Assembly: GCF_017565705.1 (NCBI RefSeq)
Contig: NZ_JAGDYL010000005.1
Span: forward strand, 124,001 to 188,000
From: Leucobacter ruminantium
Lineage (GTDB): Bacteria > Actinomycetota > Actinomycetes > Actinomycetales > Microbacteriaceae
Direction: 5' to 3'
Length of the DNA: 64,000 nt
The position numbers and the translations under genes are program-made. Positions 58,959 to 64,000 of the stretch are shown here, in pieces (position 1 is the first letter of the stretch; the number at the start of each line of letters is the position of its first letter). Below the pieces are notes generated by a model. That model was given only the letters and a program-made list of their open reading frames with translations, was not told the DNA's origin and did no database searches.

Positions 58959-60262
58959 AGTGAACCTGCTTTCTCTTCCTGGTGTGCGGGGAGGCGGCGG
59001 ATGACGAACAGGACGAGCGGGATGAGTACGATCATCGCGAGGATCGAGAGCGTCGCGAAGCTGCTGACCGCCAGCAGCGGCCCCGCGAGGAACGCCGCGA
59101 TCGCGCCGCACAGGTTCGCGAGCGCGTCGACGCCGCCCTGCGAAGAGGCGCGTACGTCCGCGTCGACGGTGGAGGCGAAGAGCGCCGATCCGGCGACGTT
59201 GACGAACGACCAGCCGACGCCGAGCAGGATGAGCGAGGCAATGATCCACCCCGTCCGATCGGGCCAGACCGCGCCGAAGACGAGCGACGCGAGGAACACG
59301 ACGATGCCCGTCCAGATAGAGAACCGGTGCCCGTACCGGTCGGTGAACCAGCCCACGACCGGGGCGAGCACATACATGCCGAGGACGTGCAGGCTGATCG
59401 TGATGCCCACGAGGTTCACCGTGCCGCCCTGATGCACCATGTGCACCGGCGTCATCGTCATGATCGACACCATCACGATCTGCGCGGTAAGAATCGCGAC
59501 GACCGCGATCCGCGCGGGGCGGTTCGTACGGATCTCCGCGAAGATCGGGGCGAAGCGGCCACCCTTCCGAGTCGGCTTCGCCGCCCGTGCCGCGCCGGAC
59601 GTCTCGTTGAGCAGCAGCAGGGGATCGGGGCGGAGGACGAGGAAGACGACGAGGCCGGCGAGCGCGAGGCATACGGCGGCGATGAGGAACGCGCCGGCGT
59701 AGACCGTCAATCCCGTGACGCTGCCGATGAGATCGCCGGGCGCGCCCAGATTCGGGCCGAGCACCGAGCCGATGGTGCCCACCCACACGATGAGCGCGAG
59801 CGATCGGGCCTTGTGGCGGGGCTCGGCGAGGTCGGTGGCGGCGAACCGAGATTGCAGACTGACGGCCGATCCCGAGCCGATGAGCAGCAGCCCGATGAAC
59901 AGCGGCACGACCAGATCCCACTGCGCGGCCGGGATGAGGATCGCAGCGCCCACAGCAGCCACCAGCCAGCCAGTCGTGAGCGCGAAACGGCGGCCGCGTC
60001 TCGCCGCGAGGTTGCCGAGCGGCATGCCGAGCAACGCGGCACCGAGGGTGCTGGCGGTGCGCGCGAGGCCGGCCCAGGCCTCGTTCTGCGTGACCTCGCC
60101 GGCGAGGAGGACACCGATTGACGGCGCGACGCCGACACCGACGGTGCCGACGATCTGCGAGATCACGAGCACAATCATCGTGCGCCGCTGCACACGGGCG
60201 AGACGCGCCTCGCGGTCTGGGGATGCAGCGGGTGCGTGCGCCGAGGCGGAAGTGGTTTCCAT
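58955..60262 (-). CDS. MFS transporter
   Basis: A 435-residue major-facilitator permease with about twelve helices, and the loop motif GNLAARRGRRFALTTGW between helices 2 and 3. Substrate unknown. It probably moves a sulfur compound or drug, because its promoter carries the same GGATTC-N5-GTATCC site as the ApbA and dsbA-ccdA genes. GAAGGA precedes ATG 60262. Confidence 0.85.
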   Translation of the reverse strand: METTSASAHAPAASPDREARLARVQRRTMIVLVISQIVGTVGVGVAPSIGVLLAGEVTQNEAWAGLARTASTLGAALLGMPLGNLAARRGRRFALTTGWLVAAVGAAILIPAAQWDLVVPLFIGLLLIGSGSAVSLQSRFAATDLAEPRHKARSLALIVWVGTIGSVLGPNLGAPGDLIGSVTGLTVYAGAFLIAAVCLALAGLVVFLVLRPDPLLLLNETSGAARAAKPTRKGGRFAPIFAEIRTNRPARIAVVAILTAQIVMVSIMTMTPVHMVHQGGTVNLVGITISLHVLGMYVLAPVVGWFTDRYGHRFSIWTGIVVFLASLVFGAVWPDRTGWIIASLILLGVGWSFVNVAGSALFASTVDADVRASSQGGVDALANLCGAIAAFLAGPLLAVSSFATLSILAMIVLIPLVLFVIRRLPAHQEEKAGSL

Positions 60263-60338
60263 CGATCCTTCGATCTGCTCGAGAACGGTTGTTTCACGCA
60301 CCGGGCTCCCGTGATCCCGGAAGCGGCACGATGCCCTC

Positions 60339-60360
60339 TTAGGATACAAGAAGAATCCCA
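60339..60360 (-). promoter_or_regulatory. GGATTC-N5-GTATCC site upstream of the MFS gene
   Basis: Read on the minus strand, TGGGATTCTTCTTGTATCCT then AA. It matches the site before dsbA at 38987 over its first 17 or more bases. It is about 80 bases before the MFS start. It links this operon to the GntR gene 22 kb away. Confidence 0.65.
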
Positions 60361-60406
60361 GATGCCCTTTCAGTGTTCTCGGTGCCTATCCCGTTTGCGA
60401 CGCGGA

Positions 60407-60883
60407 TCAGCTCGCGGTTCGTCCGCGCGCGGCCTTCAGATCGGGGAGGGGACGGGAAGGAACCGCCTGTTTCATGACGAAGGTGGAGTTCAGCCCGCGC
60501 AGACCGGGGAGCCGGGTCAGCGTCTTGTCGTAGAAGGCCTGATAGGACTTGCGGTCGACGGCCACGATGCGCAGCAGGTAGTCGGGCTCTCCGAAGAGCC
60601 GTTGGGCCTCGACGATCTCTGGCACCTCGGCGATTGCGGCGTCGAACTCGTCGACGGTGCCCGCCTGCATCAGCGTGGCGAACGCGATGACCTCGAACCC
60701 GAAGCCCATCAGCTCGGGATCCACGATCGCACGGTATCCCTGGATGGTGCCGGAGCGCTCGAGCTCGCGCACCCTGCGCTGGCACCGGGACACGCTCAGT
60801 TGCACCTGCCCCGCCAGGTAGGTGAGCGTCATGCGGCCATCCGCCTGCAGTAGAGCAAGTATTTTGCGGTCAATGGCATCCAT
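60407..60883 (-). CDS. Lrp/AsnC-family regulator
   Basis: A 158-residue regulator. HTH over about residues 1-50 (IDRKILALLQADGRMTLTYLA, then LSVSRCQRRVRELERSG), then an RAM ligand domain (VIAFATLMQAG, FGEPDYLLRIVA, LPGLRGLNSTFVMK). It is divergent from the C-S lyase gene and likely controls it in response to an amino acid. ATG 60883 chosen; another ATG lies four codons upstream. No strong ribosome site. Confidence 0.85.
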   Translation of the reverse strand: MDAIDRKILALLQADGRMTLTYLAGQVQLSVSRCQRRVRELERSGTIQGYRAIVDPELMGFGFEVIAFATLMQAGTVDEFDAAIAEVPEIVEAQRLFGEPDYLLRIVAVDRKSYQAFYDKTLTRLPGLRGLNSTFVMKQAVPSRPLPDLKAARGRTAS

Positions 60884-60994
60884 GCGCACAATCATATTCA
60901 TTCTTGCGAGGATTCGGGCAAAAGTAGCGAACACTTTGCCGCGGCAGTCTCCTAGCCTGGGATGCATCAGATACCCCACGAGCAAAGGACGACC

Positions 60995-62245
60995 GTGAGT
61001 AACGACGCTCAACAGACGCAGCCGGACAGCCCCACCGTGGAGGACGCGGCGTTGTTCGACGAGGAGATCGACCGCCGCTCCTCGAACTCCATGAAGTGGG
61101 CGTACGCCGGGCAGCTCCTCACCCCTGAGCAAGCGGCGGCCGATCCGCTCCCGATGTGGGTCGCCGACACGGATTTCAGATCCCCGCGGCCGGTGCTGGA
61201 CGCCCTGCGCGACGCGGTCGACCACGGCGTGTTCGGGTACCCGGGCGGCGCCACCGAGAGCTACCTGGACGCGATCACGGGCTGGCAGGCGCGTCGGTTC
61301 GGGTGGGAGGTGGATCCCGCCTGGATCCTGCAGACCCCGGGCATCATCACCACGCTGAAGACCGCGGTGCAGGCGTTCTCGGCTCCGGGGGACACCGTGC
61401 TCGTCCAGCCGCCGGTGTACTCGCACTTCCTCGACGACGTACGCCTCAACGGCCGGCATCTCGCCTGCGCCCCGCTCGAACGCGTCGATGGCGGATATCG
61501 TTTCGACGCCGCATCGTTCGAAGCGGCCATCCAGCCCAACACCAAGCTCTTCATCCTGAGCCACCCGCACAACCCGACCGGCAACGTCTGGTCCGAGGAG
61601 GAGCTGCGGGCGATGGGCGAGATCTGCGCGAAGCACGGCGTGCTGGTGGTCTCGGACGAGATCCACGAAGACCTCGTCATGCACCCCGGCAAGCGACATA
61701 TCCCGTTCGCGTCGCTCGGCGAGGAGTTCGCGCAGAACAGCATCACCTGCACCGCCCCGAGCAAGACGTTCAACCTGCCGGGCCTGCAGAGCGCGAACGT
61801 GTTCGTGCCGAACCCCCGCATCCGCGCCGAGCTCGCCAGACAGCTCGAGCGCAACATGTTCCCCCTGGTCAACGTGCTGGGCATGGTCGCCGCGGAGGCC
61901 GCCTACACCCACGGGGACGCCTGGGTCGATGGCCTCGTGCGCTACGTCCGAGCCAACCACGAGCACTTCGCGACGACGATCAATGCGTCGATCCCAGAGC
62001 TCGAGGTGCTCCCTGCGGACTCGCTCTACCTGGCGTGGATCGACTGCCGCGGCCTCGGGATGGACGCCGAGGCGCTGAAACAGTTCATGCTGACCGAGGC
62101 ACGGCTCTGGCTGGACGAGGGGCAGAAGTTCGGGCCGGAAGGTCACGGCTACATGCGCATCAACCTCGGCTGCCCCCGATCGACCGTCGACGAGGCGATC
62201 CGACGGCTGCAGACCGCGATCGCCGAGCGGAGGGAACGCGCATGA
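60995..62245 (+). CDS. MalY/PatB-family PLP C-S lyase or aminotransferase
   Basis: A 416-residue fold-type-I PLP enzyme, most like MalY/PatB cystathionine beta-lyases: MWVADTDFRSPRPVLDAL, GYPGG, HNPTGNVWSEEEL, DEIHEDLVM, and PLP Lys257 in TAPSKTFNLPGLQ. It would split cystathionine or cysteine to a keto acid, ammonia and a thiol. GTG 60995 follows AAAGGA. It overlaps ridA by four bases, which suits an enzyme that makes enamine or imine products. Confidence 0.87.
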   Translation: MSNDAQQTQPDSPTVEDAALFDEEIDRRSSNSMKWAYAGQLLTPEQAAADPLPMWVADTDFRSPRPVLDALRDAVDHGVFGYPGGATESYLDAITGWQARRFGWEVDPAWILQTPGIITTLKTAVQAFSAPGDTVLVQPPVYSHFLDDVRLNGRHLACAPLERVDGGYRFDAASFEAAIQPNTKLFILSHPHNPTGNVWSEEELRAMGEICAKHGVLVVSDEIHEDLVMHPGKRHIPFASLGEEFAQNSITCTAPSKTFNLPGLQSANVFVPNPRIRAELARQLERNMFPLVNVLGMVAAEAAYTHGDAWVDGLVRYVRANHEHFATTINASIPELEVLPADSLYLAWIDCRGLGMDAEALKQFMLTEARLWLDEGQKFGPEGHGYMRINLGCPRSTVDEAIRRLQTAIAERRERA

Positions 62246-62709
62246 GCACCGACATCGACCGGCGTCTCGCCGACCTCGGCATCGCATTACCGCTCCCATC
62301 AGCCCCGGCGGCCGCCTACCTGCCCACGGCGGCCGCCGGCCCTCTCCTTTTCATCTCGGGGCAGCTGCCTCTGCAGGACGGAGAACTGGTCGCCACCGGC
62401 CGCGTCGGAGCGCAGACGGACCTCGAAGCCGGAGCTGCTGCCGCTCGCGCCTGCGCGATCCAGGTGCTCGCGCAGGCGCGACAGTCGCTCGGCTCGCTCG
62501 AACGAGTGACACGGATATCGAAGATCACCGTCTTCGTCGCGAGCGCCCCGGATTTCACCGAGCAGCACCTCGTCGCGAACGCCGCTTCGGAGCTCCTGAC
62601 GGCAGTCCTCGGTAGCGCCGGTGAACATGCCCGCTCCGCAGTCGGCGTCGCCGCGCTCCCGCTGGGCGCCGCGGTCGAGGTCGAAGCCATCTTGGAGGTC
62701 ACCGGCTAG
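62242..62709 (+). CDS. RidA/YjgF-family enamine deaminase
   Basis: A 155-residue protein. YLPTAAAGPLLFISGQLPL and the late ARSAVGVAALPLGAAVEVEAILEV match RidA-family proteins, including the Arg in HARSAVG that contacts substrate. It removes reactive 2-aminoacrylate made by PLP lyases such as its partner gene. Start overlaps the previous stop by four bases. Confidence 0.88.
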   Translation: MSTDIDRRLADLGIALPLPSAPAAAYLPTAAAGPLLFISGQLPLQDGELVATGRVGAQTDLEAGAAAARACAIQVLAQARQSLGSLERVTRISKITVFVASAPDFTEQHLVANAASELLTAVLGSAGEHARSAVGVAALPLGAAVEVEAILEVTG

Positions 62710-62801
62710 CCCTCCCTCATCCACACAATCACGAAGACGGCGGAGCCTGCAGCTGGGCCCGCCGAACCGATATCCACTTCAACGGCGAAGGAACATTGAT
62801 C

Positions 62802-64000
62802 ATGACGGCACACCCGCCTCTGCAACCCGACGATCGCACCGGTGTTTTCACCGTGCAGGCCGCTTCGGGCCGGAACCAGGACAACCTCAAACGCACCATC
62901 GGGCTGCCCGGCGCGATCGGCATCGCGGTCAATCAGATCATCGGCGGCGGCATCGTCTCGCTCACCGGGGTCGCCATCGCGATGACCGGCGGCGGCGTGT
63001 CGATCTCCTACGTGATCGCCGTGGTCGCCGTGATCATCAGCGCGATCCCATACGCCTCCCTCGCCGCGGCGATGCCGACCGCCGGAGGAACCTACGCCTG
63101 GCCGGCCCGGCTCATTCATCCCGCCGCAGGGTTCGGCCTCGCGTGGGTGCTCGCGCTCGGGAAGACGGCGCTGAGCCTGTACGGGCTGTCCGCGGGAGCG
63201 TATCTGCACGCGATCAACCCCTGGTTCAGTCCTGTCTGGGTCGCCGTCTCCCTCGTCACGATCTTCTTCCTCGCGAATCTCGCCGGGGCGGTCGTGTCGG
63301 CGCGGTTCGGCTTCGTCCTCATGATCATCATGCTGGCCGGCTTTCTCACCTTCGCGTTCTACGGGCTCGCGATGGTCGACTGGCAGCTCTACCCGGAGGT
63401 CATGCCGAACGGCCTCGTCGAACTCCTGAGCGCCGCCGCCCTGCTCTCGTTCGCCACCTCGGGCGCGTACGGTGTCGGCGAACTGGGACGCGAGATGAAG
63501 CGCCCCGGTCGGGACATCCCGATCGCGATGATCGGAGGTACGGCGATCGTCGGCGTGATCTACGTCCTCGTAGCACTGCCGGCTGCGGGCGTCCTGCCGA
63601 TCTCCGAGGTCGCCGGCGAGCCGCTGTCCACCGTCGCAGCCGAGTTCCTGCCGCACGGTCTCTGGATCTTCTTCATCCTCGGCGGAGCCCTGGTCGCGAT
63701 TGTGAGCACGATGAACGCCGAACTGCTCTGGGGCACCAAGGCCCTCCTCGCCGCGAGCGACGACGGGTGGCTCCCCAAGAAGCTGGGCGCCGTGAACAAG
63801 CGCTTCGGCACCCCGCACTGGCTGCTCACGATCCTCTACTTCATCGGCATCATCCCCGCGATCGCCGGCGTCGACATCGACGTCATCGGCACTGCCTCCT
63901 CGGTGTTCGTGCAGCTCATGTTCATCGTGGTCGTGATTTCCTCGGTCTTCCTCCGGTACAGACTTCCCGAGGTGCATGCCGCCTCCCCGTTCAAGCTCCC
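62802..64000 (+). CDS. APC-superfamily amino-acid permease, 3' end outside window
   Basis: The first 399 residues of a permease with about ten helices visible. Helix 1 is broken by GIAVNQIIGGGIVSLTG, the amino-acid-binding type of the APC family, and helix 6 has the unwound stretch LSFATSGAYGVGELGREMKRPGRDIP. It presumably imports the amino acid used by the C-S lyase/RidA pair. GAAGGA lies before ATG 62802. The 3' end is cut by the window. Confidence 0.85.
   Translation, partial: MTAHPPLQPDDRTGVFTVQAASGRNQDNLKRTIGLPGAIGIAVNQIIGGGIVSLTGVAIAMTGGGVSISYVIAVVAVIISAIPYASLAAAMPTAGGTYAWPARLIHPAAGFGLAWVLALGKTALSLYGLSAGAYLHAINPWFSPVWVAVSLVTIFFLANLAGAVVSARFGFVLMIIMLAGFLTFAFYGLAMVDWQLYPEVMPNGLVELLSAAALLSFATSGAYGVGELGREMKRPGRDIPIAMIGGTAIVGVIYVLVALPAAGVLPISEVAGEPLSTVAAEFLPHGLWIFFILGGALVAIVSTMNAELLWGTKALLAASDDGWLPKKLGAVNKRFGTPHWLLTILYFIGIIPAIAGVDIDVIGTASSVFVQLMFIVVVISSVFLRYRLPEVHAASPFKL

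Noticed and set aside
60407-62299. 630-codon leftward frame extending through the C-S lyase gene
   Set aside because: Only the last 158 codons match the Lrp family; the rest is antisense to the lyase and has no support.
1-64000. CRISPR array, tRNA or rRNA gene
   Set aside because: No regularly spaced 20-40-bp repeats, and no stretch with clear tRNA arms or rRNA similarity was found by eye. The only long direct repeat is the pair of leaders at 21674 and 22848.

Overview
The window is high-GC DNA with actinobacterial gene style: GTG starts, AAAGGA or GGAGG ribosome sites, and many 4-base ATGA or GTGA gene overlaps. The conjugation genes (SCO6880-type protein, DUF6112-like pilins, DUF2637 protein, CsoR/CstR family) also point to Actinomycetes, probably Micrococcales and perhaps Microbacteriaceae. 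I cannot name the genus. No rRNA, tRNA or CRISPR array was seen.

1-25 kb is the core of a conjugative element (integrative element or plasmid). A leftward block (16128 to 1) carries an ArdC-like antirestriction protein, a DUF2637-HTH protein, a ParB-like protein, a VirB8-like protein, a transglycosylase/M23 wall hydrolase, two VirB2-like pilins, a TrbL/VirB6-like channel protein, a SCO6880 protein, a VirB4 ATPase, a VirD4 coupling protein, an OB-fold protein and a DUF4913-like protein. A 525-bp gap with a large nested palindrome separates it from a rightward block of a ParB-like protein, two DprA paralogues (one frameshifted by a 16-bp tandem duplication) and small accessory genes. Several of these sit behind repeated hairpin-rich leaders, including a 102-bp perfect direct repeat.

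25-37 kb is a mosaic. It holds a tyrosine recombinase / Xre / zinc-ribbon trio, an arsenic operon (arsM-acr3-arsC divergent from arsR), a lone Xre gene, a 1199-residue MobF relaxase-helicase, an AraC regulator and about 570 bp with no convincing gene.

37-64 kb is a thiol, sulfur and envelope-redox region run by at least three circuits visible in the DNA. (a) A GntR/FCD repressor gene lies near a distinctive GGATTC-N5-GTATCC site that recurs before an ApbA-like reductase, before dsbA-ccdA (with metY downstream) and, 21 kb away, before an MFS-DsrE pair. (b) A BlaI/M56 pair is accompanied by five ACTAT-N5-ATAGT-type sites that flank every transcription unit of a dsbA-ccdA / lipoprotein / thioredoxin set, including its own. 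(c) A CstR-like persulfide sensor has two G/C-tract operators in front of a sulfide-detoxification operon: tiny Cys-rich protein, thioredoxin, second tiny Cys-rich protein, persulfide dioxygenase-rhodanese, TauE exporter, rhodanese. The right end has lgt, two DUF202 proteins, an alcohol dehydrogenase-amine oxidase pair, and an Lrp / C-S lyase / RidA / amino-acid permease cluster cut by the window edge.
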